Shown one piece after another: positions 23,028 to 36,200 of a stretch of DNA of 38,688 bases. Both the position numbers and the translations under genes were made by a program. Position 1 is the first letter of the stretch, and each line of letters starts with the position of its first letter. The stretch is from Lichtheimia corymbifera B2541 (taxonomy: Eukaryota; Mucoromycota; Mucoromycetes; Mucorales; Lichtheimiaceae). The stretch covers positions 1-38,688 of the forward strand of contig JNEU01000663.1 of NCBI GenBank assembly GCA_000697475.1, given 5' to 3'. The notes beneath the pieces were generated by a model, which did no database searches, was not told the DNA's origin, and saw nothing but the letters and a program-made list of their open reading frames with translations.

Positions 23028-24257
23028 TTTAACAAATAGAATATATGAGATAGCAGATAAGATCTAGGAGGAGAGGGAGAAGGAGGGAAGAAGAAACAAA
23101 GCAAAGACGTCAAGTCTTTAAAACCATTCACGCAAATCTGATACGGCGGAGTTCTCCTTGATGTTACACTTGAACCTGATATCGACATCACCTTATGCTT
23201 GAACGAGCTGGCAAGTGATCATCCCATCATAATTGCCACGGAGTAGCAAGACCTCGGGTATTAGTAAGAATTATACGCTACTCTGCTGATGATATTTTAT
23301 ACATGTTGGCAGTATATAATGCTTCTTTGTTAGGAGGCGCAGTGTTACACAACCAGAAGCGATATCCTGGTTCTTGTCGCGGATCTGATAAATTTTGTTT
23401 ATCGCCATTGGGTGGATCAGATAAACCGAAGATCCCCATTTGCAAATAGGCTAGTCGTCTATGTTGATGTAAACAAATGCAAGTAGGTGTCTCAAATGTA
23501 TGAACAGCCCGTATACGTATATATTGAAGATAGAGGTACATGTTTAATGAGACATTGGTCTTTGTGTTGTGTATGCCTGAGTTTATCTGATATCCTCGGT
23601 GGCAGCTAATAATGTCAGGGGAAAAGCGGGGAGGCTAAGCCGCGGGTGCCATACATCTGATTTCGTGTATTGTATCTGATACAATGGCAATCATCAGTGC
23701 TTTAAAATTGTGCGACTGTGAAAGGTAAGACGTTCCAAGTGTATCCTAGGAAAATCGCCACCCTGGTCACATTCTGTGCTCATTTACGTCGTCCTTTTCC
23801 CAAAGTTGTGTTTGCCAAGATCTCCATCTCTTCGAAAACGAGCTCAAGTGACTGATCATTATGCGTTGGGTGCACTCTGTTACACGACGTTTTCCCCACA
23901 TTGGATTTGGAATCGTTCAAGAAGGAGAAGACAGCCAAAAGAGATGACATGTATTAATGATCCATCACCTCTTTATTATCAACAATGACTCTATCTATAT
24001 TATCTCCAACTATGTAATGTAGGTGAAAGGGTGGTAGTGCTTCTAACACAAGCAATAGTGGCGTGATTGGCGACAAAACAAGATAGAAAATGTTCCTTTT
24101 GGGTTTCAACTTGTCATCCACCTCACGTATGATTACGTATCCTCGGCTTCTTTGTGCTTGGTCCCTTATGCAGATCACAATCAATGTTCCCCTTGAAACG
24201 AGCAAGAAAGGTGGAACAAGTTGGCGGTATCAAGATACGTCAGAACAGAAGTGCTTG
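23028..24257. other. Velvet upstream region, possible relic sequence
   Basis: The proximal part is the velvet promoter. On the minus strand at about 23118-23270 two protein-like segments in one frame are split by a TAA (see findings). Frames at 23278..23541 and 23954..24205 (minus) are open but unrecognised. No complete gene could be assembled. Confidence 0.4.
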
Positions 24258-25397
24258 TCATAATAGTGGTCTCCTCAAAGTCTTTGCGAACGTGCGATCG
24301 TTACGTTGACTGCCGATGACGACGTAATGTAGACAGGCTGCCATTGGTGAACAACATGACTGGAGAAGTCGGACCCCCTGAAAAGTCGCTATGATGTCCA
24401 GGATGTAAGAGATTGATAGCCAAACTGCCGCTACACTATACAAATCACATGATCTCAGTACACCTGCTTTTTTAATAAAGGATCTTTACATACCATGCTA
24501 TGTCATATGCCCGTAGTCTTGCATCGTAAGGCTTCTGCCTCGTCTTAAGGAACGTTTTCACTTTGTCGCAGATGATACCTGAAAGCGAACCAAGTCAGAT
24601 TTTCATCACTCCACATTTAGCATGATTTGCTTACCTGCTGCCAAATGCTTTGTGGGATCGTCCCAACTCCAGGCTTACATATCATCATATTCCTTTCATG
24701 CGGCCCACTACGAAAACAGATGTCAATATAGAGAGGATATCATAGGCCAATCACACATACCACAAAGAAGGCATCCTTGAATAGAATCAAACGACACAAA
24801 GACAACCAGGAGCTATATATAAATGGTTAGACGAGCATTCTCAAGCTACATCAGGAGCGATAGATGTACCTTTTGCAAAAGAGAGCATAGTACTCGGATG
24901 TGAGGATGAAGCAACAGCACGCTGTCCAAAGGCAAGCGAACCAACAAGCTGTCTCCACGAAAACGGGGTATCTTGGCAACGAAATATGCGACAAAGTTGT
25001 GTCGTTCCCTCGATACATGACGGTTATGGCTTTCCCCTTGCACAATGCTCCTCCAGAATACAACGATAGAGCCAGTCTATAAAGTAGTCCATTTCAGTCC
25101 ATTGGTCACGCATCAGAAGAGCCAAGGACGACTTACAGCAAAGCATTGAGTGATCAGGAAGTCATTGAAATCGGCAACTCCAGCAGTAGAAGGGCAAACC
25201 AAGCCATTGCTTTTCCCGCACTCCACCAGAAAGAAGAGAGCATTAGCAACCAGTGTACAGATTCGAGAAAGAAGACGCGCTGCCCTTATTTTGCTACAAG
25301 CGGCAATCAAGTGCTGGCGCACCATGCCCAATTTCAATCTCAGAAAGTACTTGCAATGGCGATCATGATGGTGAAGGTCCAATATCCGTGTGGAATA
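24258..25397 (-). CDS. Uncharacterised multi-exon protein, 5' end unresolved
   Basis: I do not recognise this gene. Six exons (25397..25137, 25076..24870, 24812..24761, 24673..24635, 24578..24494, 24435..24258) with five short introns (38-87 nt) join perfectly in phase to a 273-residue frame ending in TGA. Donors are GTAAGT, GTACAT, GTATGT, GTAAGC and GTATGT. This is far better than chance, so it is probably real. Visible segments include SKIRAARLLSRICTLVANALF, SWDDPTKHLAAG, a basic DKVKTFLKTRQKPYDARLRAYD and a hydrophobic VWLSISYILDIIATF. It is Cys- and Leu-rich, with no motif I can name. The first exon listed starts at an acceptor, so at least one 5' exon is missing; a frame beginning MFHLHCAMQSR just above 25480 is one possibility. 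Confidence 0.58.
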
Positions 25398-26239
25398 CTA
25401 CGCTCGATCACGTGAGGAAAGTAAAGGAGCGGCTGCCTACAACAAAAGATGTCCCTTTCTTAAACATGTTACACATTGATATGTCTCACACGTCGGCTGG
25501 ACAGTTCCGGATACTGATAACCGCGATTGCATGGCACAATGCAGATGAAACATTGACCCTGAAATAAAATGGCGGCATTAGAGCGGAAGACGTTATCCAA
25601 AGATAAAAGCACGAGGCATGACTCATCCTACTATCGTGTTGTAGATCAGCCGATAATAAATAAAACATTTCTTATTCTACTACTACTGCTATTATAATCG
25701 AATAGAAGTTGAAGTTGCCAAGCATACAGGAATAGAAACCTATAAGCTTTGTATTGTCTTCTATGCGTAGTTGAGGATTATAATAGAGGGTGAAAAAAAA
25801 GCTTTCATCACGATTATGTAAGGTGTGCTATTGTAAGCATATGGTGCAATTGGGAGTAAATGATTGGCGTACGAGTGACGGGAAAAAGATATGAAAGGAT
25901 TATCAATGTCGGATGTTTATAAAGTAGGACCCTACCGATTATTCAGCAGAAAGCCAGCTCGCTGAAAATTAAAAAAAGATTTCTTCCTCTAACACCCAAC
26001 CCCCCTGGCTAACCAATTTCGCGGTTGATCCCGAGACGATCCGTGCCAACTTTGCAGATAACCAAATTTGGTAGCCCATGTGCGTAGGTAGACGGTAAAT
26101 CGCGGAATGAGATGGGATGATCTTTTATAAGGTATTCATAGTAATAGTAATACAAGTGTAAAAAAATGAGAGATGCTATGCATATATACAATGATGTGAT
26201 TTTTTTCTATAGAGATGAAGTTGTTTGGTGGTATAGAGA
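25398..26239. other. Intergenic between unknown gene and alpha-arrestin
   Basis: This may include a missing 5' exon of the neighbouring unknown gene (about 25470-25545). The rest, from about 25670, is AT-rich with no recognisable gene and carries the arrestin 3' flank. Confidence 0.4.
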
Positions 26240-27621
26240 TTAATTGGCAGTGATGGATTCTGGATACGTAGGCACCGCAGGTAGCTGTTCAATCGTTTGA
26301 AAGTAGCTAGGTGGCGCCTCGGTAGTATTATAAGCTGGAGGACTAGGCATAGCACCATCCCAGATATGCTCACGTGAAGTAACCATGATAGGGATTTCAA
26401 GCGTACAAAGTGTCAAATGCTGTTGGCCCTGTGATTCGTGGCTGATGGACGATCGACGAGAGGAAGGATCACGTTTAAGTGAGAAAATAGATGAAATAGA
26501 TGATGATGATGACGATCGGCTAAGTGAAGGCTTAGGCGTACTAGGTCGTGATGTGGGTGGTGTAGGCAATAATTGATGCATGATCTCTTCCATTTGCTGT
26601 TGATGTGCATGTGCAGCAGGATCAGGACGTCGTTCCTCCACCATCATATTGATGATGATATGATGCTTGACTTCAACAAGACGAGTCTCCGTATCAGCAT
26701 GAACACGAGGGCATAATCGAAACACAGCATTATAATCGTGATCACTGGCAGGATCATAATCGGGAGATTGAGATGGATAAAAAGTGCTCCAACCCAGCGG
26801 GAACAGCTCCTCGGTCTTACTATAGATGGTACAAACAACTTTTAGTATATCGGCGATCCACCAAATAAGGCTAGCAGAACAAAAAGAGAAAAAACTTACT
26901 ATGCAGACTGGCATGTTATTGATCGTTCACCGGTGGTACGATAACGGATAACTTCACGCAACGCACATGTAACCGATCGCACCGATTGCGTATCGGGTCG
27001 TCCGAGGTGCATATTGAGATTGAGTTTCACAATACCGCCTTCACGATAAGCCATGGTTGTGGACGTGGCACTATATCGCAATTGCTCCATTTGATTTTCA
27101 CCATGAACGGTATCGGTCAAATCAGCTGCTGCGGCAGATGTAAGGTTCTCATCAATAAGACAACGGCGAAGGACAATCTCGCGGGAATGATGAATATCGG
27201 TGGAAAACATGGTGCGGAATAAGGTCGATTGTAAGCGATAACGAATACAGCCGTATTTGCCACGAAAGCTTGCTGGTAAGGTGGCAGGTAGATCAAAAGA
27301 GAAAGGGTATTCGTAATGACCAGGTTGCAAATGAGTGATCTCGCCATTATCACCCATAAAATGCTGACTCTTGTAGCAAAGCGTGCGTGCTTCAGTCATC
27401 TCGGTTGATGATACACCAATGGCACTTTGTCCTCGTAAATTGACCTTGGTACGGCCTTCGAACCATACAATGAAACGACGCACCTTGACAGGACGATGGA
27501 CGTGCAATACACATGTGCCTTTCAAAACACAGCCTTCACTTTCATCATCAGGAAAGCCATGCATAATGCCCGTAAAATAAGGGTCGATCTTAAATTCGAT
27601 TGTTGCGTCGTCTTTGGGCAT
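26240..27621 (-). CDS. Alpha-arrestin (ART-type) ubiquitin-ligase adaptor
   Basis: Adaptor that recruits a Rsp5/NEDD4-type HECT ligase to membrane transporters and so triggers their endocytosis. Two exons, 27621..26900 and 26819..26240, are joined by an 80-nt intron into 433 residues. The arrestin N-domain begins ATIEFKIDPYFTGIMHG and includes CVLHVHRPVKVRRFIVWFEGR and GHYEYPFSFDLPATLPASFRG; the second half carries the C-domain strands. A Ser-rich linker follows. Near the C-terminus are two PPxY motifs, PPAY and PPSY, plus VPTY, the binding sites for WW domains. An in-frame extension above the ATG (QPASLLQLHRLQ) after a TTTCAG acceptor hints at a further 5' exon that I could not place. Confidence 0.9.
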
Positions 27622-27812
27622 TTGAAGTCGATGCAACTGTAAAAGGCTGGCTGGTTGTAGGGCTGAAATGGTGAAAAAATATAAAAAGTACAGAACAAAC
27701 AGGAACGAAAATCAAACAAAGCACTGATTATATATAATATATTGTCTCGGATCATCTCGGCTATTTGAAACATGCGGACAACTGATATTACTTGGTGCGT
27801 TAAAGCGGCGAT

Positions 27813-30719
27813 TTATTGACGTTTATCTAACACATCGCACACCTGAGCAATAATGTCAATCTTGGCTCGTTTTGGTTTTACGCCGTTACGTTCAAGCCAT
27901 TCCTTAAGCATGACAACGGTACACTAAAACCACCTGTCAGAACACGAGTTGCATAATATGCATAATAAAAAGATGCATGGTACTTGCCTTATCAAGGGTA
28001 TGGTCCCGGTAGTGATCTTCGATCGATTTAGATGCTGCATCAACACGACGGCGGCTTGCACTAGACTCCGGCTTGCTATCCGATAGCTGCAAAAAAAAAG
28101 TGGCATGGGCCAAGGTCATTATCGACCCTTATCTCGTATCACAAACACCGCGCACGCACTGTCTTACCTGCCGCTTTTGTCCTCTCAAGTCCTCTTCAGA
28201 AATACCAACATCGGCTGCCAAACGTTCACGTAACTCCTTTAATCCTTGGCCAATCGTCTACGCATCGATAAAATAAGCACATTTTGATTCGATCCAGAGC
28301 ACATCACAATACAAATAAAGGTATTTACTTTGTTGATCATATCCACGTTCGGTTTGGTTGTATCCACAATGTGATCCACCATGGGCTTATCAAGAGCAAG
28401 CGCTTCCAGCGTCGCGCAGTGCAACTGCATAGCTGTATAAAATAAAAATATCATCAGCTTCTCCGACACGTATCTATACAGCTGTATCTCGTCCCCTTTT
28501 ACAATACCTGGATCCTCAAACATATTCGGGTCATATTTTTGCTTGATCTCCATACCACCACCATGCTCACCACCAAAAATGGCCCTGGTTGCCAATTCCA
28601 CTTGTTCTTCGGTGGCTAATAGGAAGAATTGCGTGATCAGTTTGGGTACACAACGCCATTTGTGCGTGCATTGACGATCTCTAGTAACATACCAATTGGA
28701 GTTTCGGTAACCGGAAGATCCCGAATATCATCAGCATAGGGCATTGGAATAATATGGATACCAGGAGGACGGTCTTGTGCACCATTTTCATCAAACGTTT
28801 CCGCCTAAATTTCACTGTCAGTGATATCACTGATATCCCACTACCATAACCTTTACCTGTGGATACATCAATGCAATGGATGTATTTGCGTTTTCACGAG
28901 GTGTGAATGTACATACGCCAATCTTGTCCTTTTCCAGCAGACCTCTGAGTAATGCCGTGAATGCGCGATGACTTCCTTCATATTGCTGAATTCGCGAGGA
29001 TGGTAAGTCGATAAAGTATCAGACCATTGAGTTGTCCATCTTACCGTTTCATCTGGGTAAATAAAGCTTGGGAGAGAGATGTTGAGGATATCATTAAGCT
29101 TCTCCTTGCGTCGGAAGCCGAGAATCTCAATGCCTAGAAAAGAGTGAGATAAGACACGGTTGCATGATGATGATGATGGCTATCCTGAATGCATACCTTT
29201 TCCCTTGACTGATCGCATCTTGTTGATTTCCTCGCGTGAGAATACCACCTGAGTACCGCCATAATCAAACGCAGACTTGATTTCTGTTGGCAATAATACT
29301 TGTTGTGTGTCCTGATACAACAATATGAATATACGATAAAAATAGAGCATCCTGATATCTGGTCTCACCTGACACTTGTACGTTATCTGCGTTTCCACTT
29401 GTTCGATTCGTTCACCAGCACCTGTCACCTTATGAGGAGTGGATCGTTTTTCTGGCATGATCAAGTTGTATCTAATGATATGGATAAGTATCTAGGCCGT
29501 GTCGTCTTATCGTATTATTTACCCTCGGACACCAATCACAATACCAGGTGCAATCGTAAGGGGAACACGGAAGGATGTGCGCTTTTTGGGTTCACGTCGA
29601 CGTACAGTATCAAGCAATTCATCCACTTTGTTGGATCCTCCACCCGTTACACGCTGAGAAGCAACGTCTTCATCTTGAGTAGTATCCACCCCTTCGTCTT
29701 GTGCAAGAACCTCCTACACGTAGGTGGTGAGCACATGTGATATATCACAAGATTGGATGAGTGTATACTTACATTGTAAAATAAACTTTGATCGAAACGA
29801 TGATCGCCTTTGTCAAGTCCAAACAGCTCAATTCTGATACCAGCATCGTAGAAATCCTATACATTATCACTATCAGACCCTGGGATGGCATCTTGTCCCA
29901 ATGAAATGACTTACTTTTGCGCGTCGAATGGCAGCTTGCCGTAAGTTGTGCTGATTTGGATGAGGATTGTCCTGGTTCGTTATGAGAAAGACACGTCGTG
30001 ATCCACGCTGATTCGAAATGCTAATGCTATCATCAGGATATAATTTCCTCGTGATTCATGTACTCACCTTCCAGCATTAAACATATCGCTGCAAGTCCAA
30101 AATACGTTGCCGAATGGGTATTCACTGCTGGTTGATCCAAACGTACTCTGGATGTCGCCATCGCCCTCTATATACGGAATCCATCACCATCAATGCAAAA
30201 GCCGACATGCACACCGCTCCCTTTGCTTCTACCTGAACTGTACTTTTCGGCTTCTTTCACCCGTGGCGCATCAGGAATATCCAAGCCTTGCAGTATGTAA
30301 ATGTGCTCATGACCAGCTGGATTATTTGACATGTTCTATTTCATTGCTGTCAATGATATGCGCAGCATTTACACTCCCTCCTTGTGTCCTTGACTCACGG
30401 TATTGTAGAGAAGCACGCCCACTCGATCCGAGGTAGCAGCAAATATCTTGCTCAATGTCACAGACTTGATACAATCGAAGGCCACTTTGATGGGTATTCT
30501 GCCATTGGGTTCTGGCTTGTTCATTTCGGGGCCACAGTCCACAACGAAGAGTATTTGATCTCGGTTGTCGTACGAGGTCTTGTAACGCGTGAAAGAGTCA
30601 GCATTAGTTGCAGTGCATGTATATACAATAAACCAATTGTTCCTTACGACAATCTCGTCGGTCACTGTGGGGTCGTCGTTAAAGTCGAATGACACTGGAT
30701 CGTGGGCTGAGGAGGACAT
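27813..30719 (-). CDS. KU70: Ku70, DNA end-binding subunit of NHEJ
   Basis: With Ku80 this forms the ring that binds broken DNA ends for non-homologous end joining and protects telomeres. The gene is split into about 17 small exons, and family order is kept throughout. The N-terminal vWA-like part starts MSSSAHDPVSFDFND, then RDQILFVVDCGPEM, HEHIYILQGLDIPDAPR and RRVFLITNQDNPHP. The ring domain includes FRVPLTIAPGIVIGV, DYGGTQVVFSREEINKM, ILGFRRKEKL and IHIIPMPYADD; LHCATLEALALDKP follows. The C-terminus is a SAP domain (VMLKEWLERNGVKPKRAKIDII) ending DKRQ. First exons: 30719..30648, 30578..30399 and one from 30335. I saw no disabling break. An upstream in-frame ATG at 30800 is less likely the start. 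Confidence 0.94.
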
Positions 30720-30999
30720 TGTTGGAAGAAAGAAAGTGCAAGTTGTCAAGCGCTGATGGATAATGGCTGGGTTTAAGATGCTTGCATTGCTGACACCCAA
30801 CGCGTGCTCAGGTCATGTGCCTGATTATTCCTCCCTTTCATGGATTGAGATGCGAGTGAGTTTACCTTATTTTCTAGCCATGTTTGCAACAGAACAGATT
30901 ATGTCCTTGCTGGCATGTATATAAAAAGCTCCCATTTGTATATATATTCATTCTACCATTCTCTTTCTTTTTTTCTTCTTTGTTCTTAATCACCCAGGA
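30720..30999. promoter_or_regulatory. Divergent promoter, Ku70 / secreted beta-helix gene
   Basis: Only 280 bp separates the two ATGs. On the plus strand a TATA-like TATATAAAAA lies at 30918-30927, about 73 bp before the beta-helix ATG. It is followed by a T/C-rich stretch typical of a fungal transcription start region. Confidence 0.6.
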
Positions 31000-32920
31000 A
31001 TGATAACAACTAAAGGCATTGGTGGTTTTATCTTGGCAGCCACTCTGTCACTCTTATCAACATCAGCCGCTGCTGCACTACCAGAAATCAATTGTGATAA
31101 TGTGGTTACCGATATAACTGAAGCATCAGCAATCCAAGACATGATCGATAATGCAGCATACAAAGGGTAAGCAAGCAGGCTATGATAATGCGTCCTTGAA
31201 TGCTTATATCTTTATATTCTTCCAGTCATTCAGTGGTGAACCTTGCCCCAGGTAAGCTATACATACATACATATATCTTTACATAAACTCATATACATTT
31301 TATTGTAGGTGTCTACAGCTTTTCTGAAAACCAGCCCATTGTACTCAAGGCTGGCGTATCGTTGCATGCTGATGACAAACAACCAACCATCTTTGTTGGA
31401 CCAGAAGGGAATTCAACCGCCACTATATCAGGTACATTTCAATCCCTGGGAACAAAGAAATGGTTCACATGACGTTGATTCATTATTTTTAGTGCCTCCT
31501 GAAAACCAGGGATGGTCCATCAAAGGCATTGTTTTCGACAATGTCAATATTGTTGTGGATCCCCATACCAACGAGGATGAATCGAGCGTTTTGGGTAATC
31601 TCTTTTTGAATGGCGGTCGTGGTTCAGTCATCTCCAACTATGGCCAAAACCTTTATATTGGTAAGTTGCCCATATTTCATTATGATCTGGGCTGGATTTT
31701 TCTTTCCTCCTCCCTCACACTCACTCACATATTCTGTCATCTAGATGGCAACGTCTTTTTGCGTGATTATGACCACCGTGGAACAGCATTGTTCCCCAAG
31801 TACAACACAACCAGTTGAGTAAATCAGGAGAGGGGGTTTTTATATCATGTTATGGTTACACTAACCTTTATGCACAGACGCTGGTGTTGTGTTCCAAACG
31901 CAAAAGAGCAGCGTGGTCTCCAACAACATTTTTGGAATGGATTTGCGTGAGGCCCATAATGTATATCCACATGTATCACCACAACTACAACGTGTGATGG
32001 ATGACTTGGCTTATTACCGACAATGCCATCAGCGAGAATTGAGCGATGAACAAGGATATTTGGCATCCGGTGTTCAATTGTACACGACCGTTGATATTAC
32101 CATCAAAGAAAACATCTTGAACGCTACGCTCCCTGATCGATTTATTTATGGTCAAGATCACGCTATCAGTGCAGTGGGAAGCAACCAAACATACATTCAC
32201 CAAAACTTTTTTGCCGGATGGGAGCTTGCTGATTTTGGTGGCGCTGTACGATTCACTTCAGCAGTAGACGGCTACGTGGTATCCAACTACCTTGCCAATG
32301 ATGCCATCATGATGTATGCAGCCACTCACGCTGACTTTATTCAAGTTAGCAACATTGTCGTATACAACAACTTCTTTTACAAGTTTATTGGACAAGAGCT
32401 CGCCCCACCCGAGCCGCAGAATGGATGGCTCTATGAAGGCATCACCTTCTTTGACTTTTATACAGCACGTCTTAATTACACAATTATGCCACCCATCTGG
32501 AACTCCACTGTGCCTGTTTCTCCTTGGGGATGGCACATTGTTATGTCTGAAAATCATTTTGGTGCTGCTGAAGGCCTTGATCCCAACGTTATCAGCCTTG
32601 GCAATCTCGATCCTTCCGAAGCCTTTATTGATCACTCCAATTGCTATGTAACGCCCCCACTCCTCCCTGGTTCAGAGCATGGATCAACCGTGCCCTTGTT
32701 ATGGCGCCAGACTTTTGAACCTGGTGTATACACTCAATATGGTGGAAAGGTGCCTAAGAAGTTTGACTTTTACACCAATGAGCCATTGATCGATAACGTG
32801 CCAGCCAACATGCGTAATCTGCCTATCCCCGAATTCTGGAAGGGCTTCACTCTTCACAATAACACCACCCCTATGATGGACCCCGAAACTCCATGCTTTA
32901 GAGCCATGAAAGAAAATTAA
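31000..32920 (+). CDS. Secreted right-handed beta-helix protein
   Basis: Probable extracellular or cell-wall protein of the pectate-lyase-like parallel beta-helix type; substrate unknown. Exons 31000..31166, 31226..31251, 31309..31431, 31493..31660, 31745..31813 and 31878..32920 join in phase to 531 residues. A signal peptide (MITTKGIGG, a hydrophobic LAATLSLLS core, Ala-rich cleavage region) is followed by short recurring strands with Asn/Gly turns such as SWSIK-type GIVFDNVNIVV, SVISNYGQNLYI, SSVVSNNIFGM and TIKENILNATL. Several NxS/T sequons (NSTA, NATL, NQTY, NYTI, NSTV, NNTT) fit secretion. No catalytic set was recognised. The fifth intron uses a GTTGAG donor, weaker than the others, but the join preserves frame. 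Confidence 0.82.
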
Positions 32921-33224
32921 GCACATCTATTATGTTCTTAGTATATACGTAATGATGAAAATTAAACAAGTATGAACCTGCTTAAAAGAGTCCTGGTTTT
33001 CTAAGAAAGAGCCAAGGTGTGGTGATTGTCCATTCATAATTAGCAACATGACCAGTTTAGGGAAGGTGGCAATGCTCATTCATTAACTCAGCTTTCAAAG
33101 CAATCAACATGTCATACGGCGTTTTATGTATGTAGAATAGGTAGTAGCCATTCAAACATTCTCAATAGGTAATTATTCATATGTATTATTATTGAAAGTT
33201 TGGACATGAAGATGTACAATAAAC
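32921..33224. other. Convergent 3' flanks
   Basis: This short AT-rich gap between two convergent genes holds their 3' untranslated regions. Nothing else was seen. Confidence 0.5.
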
Positions 33225-36200
33225 TCAAGGGGCGAAATACACCTTATCCGATTTAACTACTTGTTGTACTTGCTTAATCTGTAATGTCGATCCATATGCA
33301 GGCACGGCTTCAATCGCTGCTCCTGAGACCAAAACATCCTTGCAATAGTACTTTAATGCCACAGGCACAGGTGATCCTTGCTCTGACGTGATAAACTTGG
33401 CCAGCAGTTTCGACGCATCTTTGCTCTGAAGAATGGCTTCATTGGTCCAAGTCAATTGTTTCCTGCTCACATCCCATGCTCCTTGCGGTGTGCTTTGAAC
33501 ATTGGTTACAGTCGCCTGATCAAACTTGACACACACGGCAAGCTGACTCTTGCTCAGTGATACATCGTCTGCCATTTTGTGCTTGACAATCAAATAACTG
33601 GCATCGGGCGTACATTTCCAGGCAGGCGATAACTGCATTGGTAATACTGATGACGAGGTTTGTAACTGGTATGCAAAGCATGGAACAGGTGTTCGGCGGT
33701 AATTCTCAAAAGCTTCTGGTTTGAGTCGATAAATCTCAGGATCATCACCTTGTTGCCATGGTTCCACAAATGTTGGATTAGGTTTGACCATCGCCTCCTT
33801 GCTTGGGCTGTGCAATCTCAAAAGGAGTGGATCTGTCAATGCTGTTGGGCCGTTGTATACCAGTTTAATGTGCCCAGTGACACGCACGCTATCGTCTGCT
33901 TGTGGATCTCTTTCAACGATCTCGACAATGGATGCATAAATTTGAGATTGACCGGTTTCAGTGATCGATTGCAATTGATTGGAAGAAGGGATGTCATGTG
34001 ATAAGGTTGGGCTTTGCGAGGATGGTGTTGAAAGGTCGAAGGAGTTTTGGTGGAAAGGATTGGTTGGCGTAGTTGATGCTGATGAGATCACTGAGCTTCC
34101 CTGCACGATTGCATCATCATTCTTGTTGGTGTTGCCGTGTCCAGGATCGATTTGCATACTTCGGGTGTTGCTAATGTAGAACAACGAAATAAGTCAACAT
34201 GGCAAGAATTTGACTCTTATTCAAACTTACTCTCGTCGACCACGGGGTCGTCGTGATATAGAAGGTGTTCGCTGAAAGGATCTCATTAGTCAGGTATTAT
34301 ATCAAGTATATCCCAGCCATGTACTTACATCTCTTAACAATGTCGACATACGATTCAACGCTGCGTGTGCTTCAGGATCATTTTCTTTTTGGATGGCATC
34401 ATTGCGAATATCAATTTTGAGTCGTTGTCCCGTTTGCAAACTATACATTAACCAAATAAATATCACTTGTTCTTGTGCCACTCCGTTCAACACGCATTTA
34501 CCTAGCCGAGTCAGTGTCGAAGCTCGCATTATCATCTTGAACAGCCATTGTGTATGCTGATCGATCTGGTGGAGGAATTGAGTAGCCTTCTGAATCCACT
34601 TGTGGTGTCTATTCCCCCATTATCCATATTATCAGTCGATATGAAATCCAGTAATAGGTTCCACTCACCTGCTGTGTCTGTGATTGTTCTGAAGGTTGAA
34701 GGCTGGTGGACGCTGGCATTTGTGCTGGTGGGGTGGAAGGATTGGATATATTGCCCCTTGAGCTGTGAGATGCCCGGCTACTGTTTGCATCAGCATGATA
34801 ATAACTGCCACGTGATGGTTCTTCTGCAATGGATGGCGTGCTAAATAACCAAGTGAATAAGGATAATCCATATAATCACGACCATCCACTTACTCTGGGA
34901 GTCGTGTTGCTGAACCATTACGAGTCTTTCGTCGTATAGAAAATGTTGACCTTACTATTGCACACATCAGTAATCAATCTCGCTTTGATGTCATTCGGCA
35001 CTTACCACGGCTTGTTTTTGATGGAGGACGTGCCATTTCGGGTTCAGAGACTTGAGAATAGCTTCCATTACTACTTTGGCGGCCATCAAGGCTGTGTCTG
35101 CGTGATTCGGAATGAGGGATGCTAGCCGAAGTTGTAGCTGATGCTTTGGCCATGCCGTGTCCACGTGATTGGCAGAATTGCTCAAGCTCGCTCTGCACGT
35201 CAAAGGCCGAAGCAGCCGACATGGTGACATTGGCAATCTGATACACGTGTTCGTTAACATTATCGTATTCTTGGCGTGTAACCAAATAGGCTTACCTCCA
35301 TGCGTTTCATCATCTGATCCGTTTGAAGCTGTGAGAATTGTTCAACTAACGCCTTGAGTCGTTGTAATCGAGATTCCTCCAACAATTGATGATGCTGTTG
35401 TCAACCCAAGTCAGATCAAGCCATCAACAACCTTTTCTCTATACACTTGCCATTAAGTATTCAGGACCATCTCGCATCCACTGTGAAGAAGCTGATTCCA
35501 TATTGCGTTTGGAGGCACCAGAATCCTTGTTGGACCGTTTGAAAAGAGTGCCCTTGTCACCAGTCTTTTTGCGCTGTCGAGTAATGCATAATCAATAGCC
35601 ATCCTTTTCTGCTGTATTCATTAAGCTTACCTTTTTTGCATTCTCATCATATTCTTTGGCAAGACGTTGAAATGTCGGTTCCATCTATGTAGAATGCATT
35701 AATAACCACCCTCGCATTTATCCCTTTTCATGCAAGCTCATCCTTCTTCCCCTTTACTTACAGATTTTGCCTTGTTGTATTCCACAGGTGGATTCCTCAA
35801 TGGTTTTTCAATCTCGTCAGCAATCTTGTAGCTCAATACGGCATGTGCTGTCGACGTTTCGGTAAATTCATTGTACAGGAGATCCCATACAGGCGCAAAA
35901 TTGCTGTAGTAAATATAGGTTACACATCGTGTGTGTGTGAGAAGCAAGGTATGAATGCAACTTACCCCAAGATGGTCTTATCAGTGATAAACAGCTTTTT
36001 AGATGCCTTGACAAGACTTTTTGCATACTGGTCTTCTATTTGTGCTCTAGAAAATATACGTGGGTGAGCCTTTATACGAGCGACTTTTGTGGTAAGCTTG
36101 TCGAACCTTTCTCGAAAGTACTGCGCTAGTTCCTCATCGAGCAGTCGTCCAGTTCTCAAACGTTCTTGAACAGCGTCAATGCCGTCCTTAGGGCGTGCTG

